A DNA stretch of 8,605 bases, taken from contig JAZGAE010000114.1 of the NCBI GenBank assembly GCA_036475545.1, positions 1 through 8,605 of the forward strand. Direction: 5' to 3'. Shown here one piece after another: positions 1 through 5,820 of this stretch. Within the stretch, counting starts at the first letter, position 1; the number at the start of each line of letters is the position of its first letter. Position numbers and translations under genes: made by a program. The notes beneath the pieces are model-generated. The model had not been told where the DNA came from and did no database searches. It saw only the letters and a list, made by a program, of their open reading frames with translations. This DNA comes from JAZGAE01 sp036475545. GTDB taxonomy: Bacteria > Pseudomonadota > Alphaproteobacteria > DATDPM01.

Positions 1-122
1 CCCAGAAGCTGCTGGTCGACTGGGTGGTGGAGAAGCCCAAGTTCTGGCAGGTGGTTCCCAAGGAGATGCTCGACAAGCTCGAGCACCCCCTCACCGTCGA
101 AGAGGCCGCGAAGAGGGCGTAG
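1..122 (+). CDS. 3' end of a gene, possibly glutamate synthase large chain
   Basis: This is the tail of a plus-strand frame that is open from the left edge (first full codon at position 3) to a TAG at 120-122. It shows 39 residues. The visible peptide contains the run PKFWQVVPKEM followed by a charged end (LTVEEAAKRA). A 'PKF.xVxP' motif close to the carboxyl end recalls the C-terminus of GltB, the NADPH-dependent glutamate synthase large subunit, whose last residues follow the glutamine-amidotransferase-fed beta-helix domain. That resemblance is from memory and rests on about ten residues, so the gene name is left blank. Codon use (mostly G/C third positions) fits the genes downstream, which supports real coding. 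The gene starts outside the window, so nothing can be said about catalytic residues. Confidence 0.55.
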   Translation, partial: QKLLVDWVVEKPKFWQVVPKEMLDKLEHPLTVEEAAKRA

Positions 123-176
123 AAGCGGGTGTCCGACTCGTCCAACATTGCGTTAACACGCCTCTACTATCCCTAG

Positions 177-200
177 GCGGCGCCAGCTGCCTCGCGCCGC
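177..200 (+). other. GC hairpin in the gap before the FzlA-like gene
   Basis: GCGGCGC at 177-183 pairs perfectly with GCGCCGC at 194-200 around a 10-base loop. It lies 55 bases after the stop of the upstream gene. No T-tract follows (the next bases are TCAAAACC), so it is not a standard intrinsic terminator, though it could help end or stabilise the upstream transcript. The rest of the gap 123-265 shows no clear gene. A weak TTCCAT-16-TAGGAT pair at 230-257 would give an almost leaderless start at 266, but both boxes are poor matches. Confidence 0.3.
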
Positions 201-265
201 TCAAAACCACCCTTTCTGTCCCGGCCCTGTTCCATGATCGCGCGCTTGCGCTAGGATTGCGCGCC

Positions 266-934
266 ATGCTGACGCTCTATCACCTCTGGCTGTCGCCCTT
301 CTCCCGCAAGGTCCGGATCGCCCTCGACGAGAAGAAGCTCGACTTCGAGATGAAGCTGGAGCGCGTCTGGGAGCGCCGGCCCGAGTTCCTGGCCCTCAAC
401 CCGGCGGGCAAGGTGCCGGTGCTGGTCGACGGCGACGGCGCCGTGATCTGCGACAGCGTCGCCATCTGCGAGTACCTGGAGGAGATCTATCCCGAGCCGC
501 GCCTGATTGGCCGCGACTCGCTGGCCCGCGCCGAGACGCGGCGACTCGAGGCCTGGTTCGACGGCAAGTTCGGCCAGGAGGTGAGCCGCAACTTGATCGG
601 CGAGAAGGTCGCCAAGCGGTTCATGGGATTGGGCGAGCCCGACTCGCAAGCCATTCGCGCCGGCACCGAGAACATCCATTACCACCTCGACTACATCGGC
701 TACCTCACCGAGCGGCGCAACTGGCTCGCCGGCGACGACTTCTCGTTGGCCGACATCACCGCGGCCGGGCACATCTCGGCGGTGGACTATTTGGGCGACG
801 TGCCGTGGGAGAGCCACGAGGGCGCCAAGAACTGGTACGCGCGCGTCAAGTCGCGCCCCAGCTTCCGCGCCATTCTCGCCGACCACGTCCCGGGGCTCTC
901 CCCGCCCAAGCATTACGCCAACCTGGACTTCTGA
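266..934 (+). CDS. fzlA: FzlA-like glutathione S-transferase-fold cell division protein
   Basis: The protein has 222 residues and a GST fold. An N-terminal thioredoxin-like domain spans about 1-77, with the cis-proline segment NPAGKVPVLV at 45-54 and the DSVAICEYLEE stretch at 63-73. An all-helical C-terminal domain follows, with WLAGDDFSLADI around 155-166. The pattern WERRPEFLALNPAG (35-48), the acidic and aromatic helical domain and the end HYANLDF match my memory of Caulobacter FzlA. FzlA binds FtsZ filaments, is needed for constriction and acts through the FtsW/FtsI septal synthases; its extreme C-terminal tail contacts FtsZ. The likely start is ATG 266 with AGGA at 254-257 upstream; an in-frame TTG at 257 lacks a better ribosome site. 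Relatives in other alphaproteobacteria often lie near an SDR gene like the one at 1840, which fits. The alternative is an ordinary GST with a detoxification role. The GST fold is near certain; the FzlA identity is likely. Confidence 0.85.
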   Translation: MLTLYHLWLSPFSRKVRIALDEKKLDFEMKLERVWERRPEFLALNPAGKVPVLVDGDGAVICDSVAICEYLEEIYPEPRLIGRDSLARAETRRLEAWFDGKFGQEVSRNLIGEKVAKRFMGLGEPDSQAIRAGTENIHYHLDYIGYLTERRNWLAGDDFSLADITAAGHISAVDYLGDVPWESHEGAKNWYARVKSRPSFRAILADHVPGLSPPKHYANLDF

Positions 935-1021
935 GCCGCCCTGCCACAATGCCGCCATCATGCTCGGCTAAGAGAACGGGGTGGCCGTCCCGCGGCCCGA
1001 GCACGGGGAAGGAGAGCCCGC

Positions 1022-1765
1022 ATGAGACACCTGGTTTCAACCGTCTTCCTGGTCTTTCTCGCCTTTGCCGCCACCGCCCCCGCCTTCGCCGGGGACCGTT
1101 ACCACCGCCCGTCCGACCGCGTGGTGCTCACGCTCACGGCCGAGGACTGGGTCGAGACCGAGACCGCGCGGGTGCGCGTCGCCGTCGATTCGGCGATGAG
1201 CGCGGGCGAGATCGCGCGGGCCCGCGGGCGCATCCTGGCCACCCTTTCCGGGCTCGCCCCGGACGTGGACTGGCACGTCACCCGGTTCGCCCGCAGCCGC
1301 GATAAGGCCGGGCTCGAGCGTTGGCACCTCGAGGCCGAGGCCAGGGTCCCCGAGCCGGGCCTCGCGGGCCTTCACGAACGCGCCGAGGAGGCGAGCCGCC
1401 CGGGCGAGCAGGTCCGCGTGCTCGCCATCGACTTCACGCCGACGATGGCCGAGCGCGAACGGGTCCTGGCGGCGCTGAGAACCTCGATCTACGCCCAGGC
1501 GAAGGAGGAGCTGAGGCGCCTGAACGCCGTCTACGGGGACCGCGCCTTTCGGGTCAAGACCATCGATTTCATGGGGCTCGCGCGGCCCATGCCCGTGCAT
1601 CGCCGCGAAGCCATGATGGAACCCATGATGATGGAGAAGGCGACCGCCGAGATGGCGGCGGCCGCGCCCGCGCCGATGGGCGTCGCCCAGCGCCTGCAGC
1701 TGCGCGCCACGGTGGTGCTCGCCGCCGTGCCGCCCGGGCTGAAAGACAAGGACCAGGACGGCTGA
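1022..1765 (+). CDS. Exported protein, SIMPL/DUF541-like, with methionine-rich segment
   Basis: The protein has 247 residues. Residues 1-23 form a signal peptide: MRH, a hydrophobic core LVSTVFLVFLAFAATAP, then AFA before the cut at G24. There is no lipobox cysteine, so the mature protein should be soluble in the periplasm. After it come alternating beta-strand-like and helical stretches (VVLTLTAEDWVETETARVRVAV at 34-55; helix about 143-170; LQLRATVVLAAV at 226-236), which loosely fit the SIMPL (DUF541) architecture. The function of that family is poorly defined. I cannot confirm membership by eye. The stretch 184-219 holds nine methionines, including MMEPMMMEK at 198-206. The start is ATG 1022, with a strong AAGGAG at 1009-1014 seven bases upstream. 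It sits between the FzlA-like and SDR genes on the same strand, with gaps of 87 and 74 bases, so co-transcription is possible but not shown. Confidence 0.75.
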   Translation: MRHLVSTVFLVFLAFAATAPAFAGDRYHRPSDRVVLTLTAEDWVETETARVRVAVDSAMSAGEIARARGRILATLSGLAPDVDWHVTRFARSRDKAGLERWHLEAEARVPEPGLAGLHERAEEASRPGEQVRVLAIDFTPTMAERERVLAALRTSIYAQAKEELRRLNAVYGDRAFRVKTIDFMGLARPMPVHRREAMMEPMMMEKATAEMAAAAPAPMGVAQRLQLRATVVLAAVPPGLKDKDQDG

Positions 1766-1778
1766 TCCGGCGGCCGCG

Positions 1779-1793
1779 CTCGCCCGAGGCGAG
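1779..1793 (+). other. Small perfect hairpin between exported protein and SDR genes
   Basis: CTCGCC (1779-1784) pairs with GGCGAG (1788-1793) around a CGA triloop, and a further G-T pair (1778/1794) could extend it. It lies 13 bases after the stop at 1765. No run of T follows, so it may be a weak terminator or a transcript-stabilising hairpin, or just chance in GC-rich DNA. Confidence 0.3.
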
Positions 1794-1839
1794 TTCCATC
1801 GCCGGGCCCCCGCGCCCACAGCCGTGAGCCTCCGCCGCC

Positions 1840-2721
1840 ATGTCCGCCACCCGCCGCCTGTTCTGCTTCGGCCTCGGATATACGGCGCTGGCGCTCGCCC
1901 GCGAGCTCGTTCCCGAGGGCTGGGAGATCGCCGGCACGGCCCGCGAGGAGGAGTCGCTCGCGTGCCTCGCGGAGGGAGGGATCGCAGGCCTCGTCTTCAA
2001 CCGCGAGCGGCCGCTCGCCGAGCCGTCGGCCACCCTTCGCGGGACGACGCACGTTCTCATCTCCATCCCGCCCGATGCGGCCGGCGACCCGGTTCTCGAC
2101 ACCCACGGTGACGACATTGGCGCGGCGGCCAAGTCGCTCGAGTGGCTCGGGTATCTCTCCACCACCGGAGTCTACGGCGACCGCGGCGGCGGCTGGGTGG
2201 ACGAATCCTCGAATCTCGCGCCGACGGGGGAGCGCGGACGCCGCCGGGTGAAGGCCGAGGCCGGCTGGCTCGAGCTCGGGCGGGCCCACGGGCTGCCGGT
2301 ACACGTCTTCCGGCTCGCCGGCATCTACGGCCCCGGCCGCAGCGCGCTCGATGCCGTGCGCGGGGGCCGGGCCCGGCGCATCGTGAAACCCGGCCAGGTC
2401 TTCTCGCGTATCCACGTGGCGGACATCGTGCGGGTCTTGCGCGCCTCCATGGCCCGGCCCGATCCGGGCGCGGTCTACAACGTCTGCGACGATGCGCCCG
2501 CGCCGCCGGAGGACGTGACCGTCTTCGCCTGCGAGCTCTTGGGCCGCGAGCCGCCGCCCGCGATCCCCTTCGAGGGGGCGGAGCCTCCCGAGATGGCGCG
2601 CAGCTTCTACGCCGACAACAAGCGGGTGCGAAACGACCGCATCAAGCGGGAGCTCGGCGTCAGGCTCCAATACCCGGACTACAAGACCGGGCTCCGGGCG
2701 TTGCTCGCGGGAGGCGACTGA
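1840..2721 (+). CDS. Atypical SDR / NAD(P)-dependent epimerase-like protein (YeeZ type)
   Basis: The protein has 293 residues and a Rossmann fold. The dinucleotide-binding turn is GLGYTALALA at 11-20, preceded by the hydrophobic strand LFCF. The strand LGYLSTTGVYGDRGG at 103-117 carries the SDR-type serine/threonines and Tyr112. The usual YxxxK lysine is not in place, since YGDRG follows, as in atypical SDRs of the YeeZ group. Further family-like stretches are FRLAGIYGPGRSALD (157-171) and the FSRIHVADI segment (188-196). Members are annotated as sugar-nucleotide epimerases, but their substrate is generally unknown, so no reaction is assigned. ATG 1840 is chosen because the residues just after it lead straight into the first beta strand; there is no clear Shine-Dalgarno. 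It ends 26 bases from the stop of the convergent hydrolase gene. Confidence 0.88.
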   Translation: MSATRRLFCFGLGYTALALARELVPEGWEIAGTAREEESLACLAEGGIAGLVFNRERPLAEPSATLRGTTHVLISIPPDAAGDPVLDTHGDDIGAAAKSLEWLGYLSTTGVYGDRGGGWVDESSNLAPTGERGRRRVKAEAGWLELGRAHGLPVHVFRLAGIYGPGRSALDAVRGGRARRIVKPGQVFSRIHVADIVRVLRASMARPDPGAVYNVCDDAPAPPEDVTVFACELLGREPPPAIPFEGAEPPEMARSFYADNKRVRNDRIKRELGVRLQYPDYKTGLRALLAGGD

Positions 2722-2747
2722 GGCGAACCCCGCGCGGACGCCGGCCG

Positions 2748-3524
2748 TCAGCTGAAGTCATCCAGCAGCGCGCCCACCGTCGCGCAGAGCCGCGCCAAGT
2801 CCTCGGGCTCCGACAGGCGGTGGCCGCCTTGCTTCACCAGCGTCACCGTGACGTCCACGGAGTTGAGACGCCGGGCCAGCCGGACCGAGGTCTCGTAAGG
2901 CACGTCCGGGTCCTTCATCCCGTGGATGAGTCGCGCCGGACAGGTGAGCGCGATCGGCGCTCCCAGCACCAGGTGGGCGCGGCCCTCCTCGATCAGCCCG
3001 AGCGTGATCGGGGAGGGCCCGCCGTACTCGCTGGGCTCGTAGTAGACGCCGTCCCGGGCGAGCGCCGCCTTCTCTTCCGGGCCGATCCGGTTCCAAACCA
3101 ACTCCTCGGTGAAGTCCGGCGCGCAGGCGAGGCCGACCAGCCCGGCGACGCGCTCGCGCCGCGCAAGCGCCGCCAGCACCATGATCCACCCGCCCATGGA
3201 GGAGCCGACCAAGACCTGCGGTCCTTCGGTCAACTCGTCCAAGACGGCGACCGCGTCCTCGGCCCAGCGGCCGATGGTCGCCGCGGTGAACATGCCCGTC
3301 GACGCCCCGTGCCCGAAATAGTCGAAACGCACGAAGGCCTGCCCTCTCTCCCGGCAGAAGGCCTCCACCGCCAGGGCCTTGGTCCCGGTCATGTCGGACA
3401 TGAAGCCGCCCAGGTAAACGACGCCGGGAAGTTGCCCGGCCGCGCGGTGGTAGGCGAGCCGCTCGCCGTCGCCGCGTTCGAGAACTTGCGGGGCGGGTGC
3501 GGATGGACTATTCGGGTCGCTCAT
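2748..3524 (-). CDS. ABHD10-like alpha/beta hydrolase
   Basis: The protein has 258 residues and no signal peptide, so it is probably cytoplasmic. The order of alpha/beta hydrolase elements is complete: the oxyanion-side strand and turn VVYLGGFMSDMTGTKA (35-50), then FVRFDYFGHGASTG (64-77). The nucleophile elbow is GSSMGG with Ser109, the acid is in HGMKDPDVP (Asp205), and the base is in QGGHRLS (His235). The combination GGFMSDMTGTKA plus FDYFGHG resembles the ABHD10 group, whose human member is a mitochondrial esterase that removes S-acyl groups and acyl-glucuronides. A bacterial substrate cannot be inferred. ATG at 3524 (minus strand) is chosen; a longer frame could begin at a TTG at 3563 but would run into the divergent glycosyltransferase start. 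No convincing Shine-Dalgarno is visible. The gene is convergent with the SDR and divergent from the glycosyltransferase, so it is probably a single-gene unit. Confidence 0.9.
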   Translation of the reverse strand: MSDPNSPSAPAPQVLERGDGERLAYHRAAGQLPGVVYLGGFMSDMTGTKALAVEAFCRERGQAFVRFDYFGHGASTGMFTAATIGRWAEDAVAVLDELTEGPQVLVGSSMGGWIMVLAALARRERVAGLVGLACAPDFTEELVWNRIGPEEKAALARDGVYYEPSEYGGPSPITLGLIEEGRAHLVLGAPIALTCPARLIHGMKDPDVPYETSVRLARRLNSVDVTVTLVKQGGHRLSEPEDLARLCATVGALLDDFS

Positions 3525-3547
3525 GGCGGGGACAGGATAGGCGGACC

Positions 3548-4762
3548 ATGGCCGAGCTGGCAAAGACCGGGGCCGCAGCGCCCGTGCGCGCCGGGGGCAC
3601 GGCCCAGGGGCCGGTGGTCCTGCAGGTCGTTCCCTCGCTCGAGACGGGCGGGGTCGAGCGCGGCACGGTCGACGTCGCGGCCGCCGTCGTCGCCGCGGGC
3701 GGCGTGGCGGTGGTGGCGTCCTCCGGCGGCGTGATGGTCCGCGAGCTCGAGCGCGCAGGCGGCATCCATGTCACCCTCCCGGTCCACTCCAAGAACCCCG
3801 TCGTGATGGCGCGCAACGTCGCCCGCCTCCGGCGTCTCATCGAGGACTACGGCGTCGACATCGTTCACGCCCGCAGCCGCGCGCCGGCGTGGAGCGCGCG
3901 GGCGGCGGCGCGGCGCACCGCAAAGCCTTTCGTCACCACCTTCCACGGCACCTACGGCCACGGCAACGCGGTCAAGCGCTGGTACAATTCGGTGATGACC
4001 CGGGGCGACTTGGTCATCGCGATCTCCGACTTCATCGCCGACCATATCCGCGAGACGTACCGCGTCGCGGAAGACCGGGTGCGCGTCATCCACCGCGGCG
4101 TCGACCTCGACCTCTTGAGCCCTGACCGCGTGAGCGCCGAGCGGGTGATCCAGCTCGCCAAGCGCTGGTCGCTGACCGAGGGAATGCCCGTGGTGATGCT
4201 TCCGGGCCGCCTCACCCGCTGGAAGGGGCAGGCCCTGCTCATCGAGGCCTTGGCGCGGCTCGGTCGCCACGACATCCGTTGCGTGCTGGTGGGGTCCGAT
4301 CAGGGGCGGCGGCGCTACAGGGCCCAACTCGAGCGCCTCGTCAGGCGGCGCCGGCTGGATGCGATCGTGCTCTTCGCCGGCGACTGCCGTGACATGCCGG
4401 CGGCCTACATGCTGGCCGACGTGGTGGTCTCGGCCTCGACCGACCCCGAGGCCTTCGGCCGCGTCGCGGCGGAGGCCCAGGCCATGGGCCGGCCGGTGGC
4501 GGCGAGCGACCACGGCGCGACGCGCGAGACGGTGCTCGCGGGGCGGACCGGCTGGCTCTATCCGCCCGGCAAGGCGGACGCCCTGGCGCAGGCGATCGGC
4601 AAGGCGCTCGCGCTCACGACGGGCGAACGCGAGCGGCTGGCGGAGGTGGCGATCGCCCATACCCGCGCCAATTTCTCGAAGGAGAAGATGTGCGCCGAGG
4701 TGCTCGCCGTCTACGAGGAGCTGCTCCAGGCGGCCGCCGGCGGCCAGGCGGAGGCGGGCTGA
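3548..4762 (+). CDS. Family 4 glycosyltransferase (GT-B fold)
   Basis: The protein has 404 residues with two Rossmann-like halves. The N-terminal acceptor half has VVPSLETGGVERGTVDVA (27-44), IVHARSRAPAW (105-115) and VTTFHGTYGHGN (129-140). The C-terminal nucleotide-sugar half has MLPGRLTRWKGQ (217-228), the strand VLVGSD (246-251) and the EX7E element with Glu301 and Glu309 in DPEAFGRVAAEAQAMGRPV. These are hallmarks of retaining GT4 enzymes. The protein probably adds a sugar to a lipid-linked or LPS precursor at the inner face of the membrane; donor and acceptor are unknown. There is no membrane segment. ATG 3548 is preferred, because earlier in-frame GTG/ATG codons at 3497 and 3503 would overlap the start of the divergent hydrolase gene and add a charged, non-family peptide. 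The stop overlaps the next start by one base (TGATG), so the two glycosyltransferases form an operon. Confidence 0.92.
   Translation: MAELAKTGAAAPVRAGGTAQGPVVLQVVPSLETGGVERGTVDVAAAVVAAGGVAVVASSGGVMVRELERAGGIHVTLPVHSKNPVVMARNVARLRRLIEDYGVDIVHARSRAPAWSARAAARRTAKPFVTTFHGTYGHGNAVKRWYNSVMTRGDLVIAISDFIADHIRETYRVAEDRVRVIHRGVDLDLLSPDRVSAERVIQLAKRWSLTEGMPVVMLPGRLTRWKGQALLIEALARLGRHDIRCVLVGSDQGRRRYRAQLERLVRRRRLDAIVLFAGDCRDMPAAYMLADVVVSASTDPEAFGRVAAEAQAMGRPVAASDHGATRETVLAGRTGWLYPPGKADALAQAIGKALALTTGERERLAEVAIAHTRANFSKEKMCAEVLAVYEELLQAAAGGQAEAG
4750..4754 (+). promoter_or_regulatory. Shine-Dalgarno for the family 9 glycosyltransferase
   Basis: GGAGG lies inside the last codons of the family 4 gene, seven bases before ATG 4762. 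Together with the TGATG overlap it supports translational coupling and fixes the start at 4762 rather than at an upstream in-frame codon near 4690. Confidence 0.7.
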
Positions 4763-5745
4763 TGGACCCCGCGGCACGGCGCGAGCCGGAGGCCCAGGCG
4801 GCGAAGCCACGCATCCTCGTGATCAAGCTCGGGGCGCTGGGCGACTTCATTCAGGCGCTCGGGCCCATGAAGGCCATCCGCGACCACCACGGCCAGGCCC
4901 GCATCACGCTGCTGACCACCGCGCCGTTCAAGGAGCTTGCCGAGGCGAGCGGGCATTTCGACGAGGTTTGCCTCGATGGCCGCCCGTCGCTCTTTAGCGT
5001 TCCGGGATGGCTCGCGCTCGCCTGGCGGCTGCGGGCCGGTCGGTTCGACCGGGTCTACGATCTGCAGACGTCGGGCCGCAGCAGCGCGTATTTCCACCTC
5101 GTGCGCCGGCCCTTGGCCGGCGGGCCGGAGTGGTCGGGCATCGCTCGGGGCTGCTCCCATCCCGACGACGACCCGCGAAGGAACGCCCTGCACACCGTGG
5201 ACCGCCAGGCCGCGCAGCTGAGCCGCGCCGGGATCGCGCGGGTGCCGGCCACGGATGTCGCCTTCCTCGAGGCGGACGTGGACCGTTTCGGCCTTGCGCC
5301 GCCTTACGCCCTGCTGGTGCCGGGGGGCGCGCCGCATCGCCCCGGCAAGCGCTGGCCCGCGGACTCCTACGCGGACCTCGCCCGGCGCCTGGTGGCGCGG
5401 GGGGTGACGCCGGTCGTCCTGGGCGCCAACGCCGAGGGGCCTGTTGCGGCGCGCATCCATGAGATCTGCGCCGGCGCCCGCGACCTCACCGGGGCCACCA
5501 CGCTGGCCGAGGTTGCGGCGCTGGCGAGGGGCGCCGTCGCCGCGGTGGGCAACGACACCGGGCCGATGCACATCCTCGCGGCCGCCGGGTGCCCGTGCCT
5601 GGTGCTGTTCTCTCACGATTCCGACCCGGCGCTGTGCGCGCCGCGCGGGGACAAGGTCACGGTCATCCGCCGCCGCCGCCTCGCCGACCTCGGCGTGGAC
5701 GAGGTCGAGGCCGCGCTCGAGCCGCGCCGGGGCGCGGCGGCCTGA
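4762..5745 (+). CDS. Family 9 glycosyltransferase (ADP-heptose:LPS heptosyltransferase-like)
   Basis: The protein has 327 residues, close to the usual 320-350 of family 9. The N-terminal strand and loop ILVIKLGALGDFIQALGPMKAIR (18-40) contains the conserved acid Asp28 that serves as base in WaaC/WaaF-type enzymes. The nucleotide-binding half has LLVPGGAPHRPGKRWP (184-199), with Lys196 in the KRWP motif, and GNDTGPMHILAAAGCP (263-278), the classic ADP-heptose binding signature. The enzyme likely transfers a heptose-type sugar during LPS core assembly on the cytoplasmic face of the inner membrane. The exact sugar is not readable, and alphaproteobacterial members can use other donors. The start ATG overlaps the preceding stop (TGATG). 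The gene is followed after only two bases by the thrS promoter. Confidence 0.92.
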   Translation: MDPAARREPEAQAAKPRILVIKLGALGDFIQALGPMKAIRDHHGQARITLLTTAPFKELAEASGHFDEVCLDGRPSLFSVPGWLALAWRLRAGRFDRVYDLQTSGRSSAYFHLVRRPLAGGPEWSGIARGCSHPDDDPRRNALHTVDRQAAQLSRAGIARVPATDVAFLEADVDRFGLAPPYALLVPGGAPHRPGKRWPADSYADLARRLVARGVTPVVLGANAEGPVAARIHEICAGARDLTGATTLAEVAALARGAVAAVGNDTGPMHILAAAGCPCLVLFSHDSDPALCAPRGDKVTVIRRRRLADLGVDEVEAALEPRRGAAA

Positions 5746-5747
5746 CC

Positions 5748-5775
5748 TTGACACGCCCTACGAGACCCTTACATT
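5748..5775 (+). promoter_or_regulatory. Sigma70-type promoter for thrS
   Basis: TTGACA at 5748-5753 is a perfect -35 box. After a 16-base spacer comes TACATT at 5770-5775 (four of six matches to TATAAT). Transcription would begin near 5782. That leaves about 38 untranslated bases before ATG 5821 but almost none before the in-frame GTG at 5785. It separates the translation genes from the glycosyltransferase operon, although read-through from the latter is not excluded because no terminator is visible between them. Confidence 0.65.
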
Positions 5776-5820
5776 CCGCCTGGCGTGGCAAAGGCTAACC
5801 GGAACACGTCTTCATATCCC

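Noticed and set aside
148..170. TTGCGT and TACTAT as a promoter for the FzlA-like gene
   Set aside because: The spacer is only 11 bases, too short for sigma70, and the distance to the gene start is about 95 bases.
983..997. GGCCG/CGGCC hairpin between the FzlA-like gene and the exported protein gene
   Set aside because: Only five pairs, no T-tract, and such short GC stems are expected by chance at this composition.
1531..2670. A 379-codon minus-strand frame opposite the exported protein and SDR genes
   Set aside because: It crosses two convincing plus-strand genes and the gap between them, and shows only compositional residues.
2142..3734. A 530-codon plus-strand open frame across the SDR 3' end, the hydrolase and the glycosyltransferase start
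   Set aside because: It runs out of frame through the SDR gene and antisense to the hydrolase, both of which show complete family motifs. Its translation is Arg/Ala/Pro/Gly-rich with no motif, a product of high GC content.
3521..4810. Long minus-strand open frame opposite the family 4 glycosyltransferase
   Set aside because: Antisense shadow caused by G/C-biased third positions; the plus-strand frame has a full GT4 motif set, and the antisense peptide is low-complexity and recognisable as nothing.
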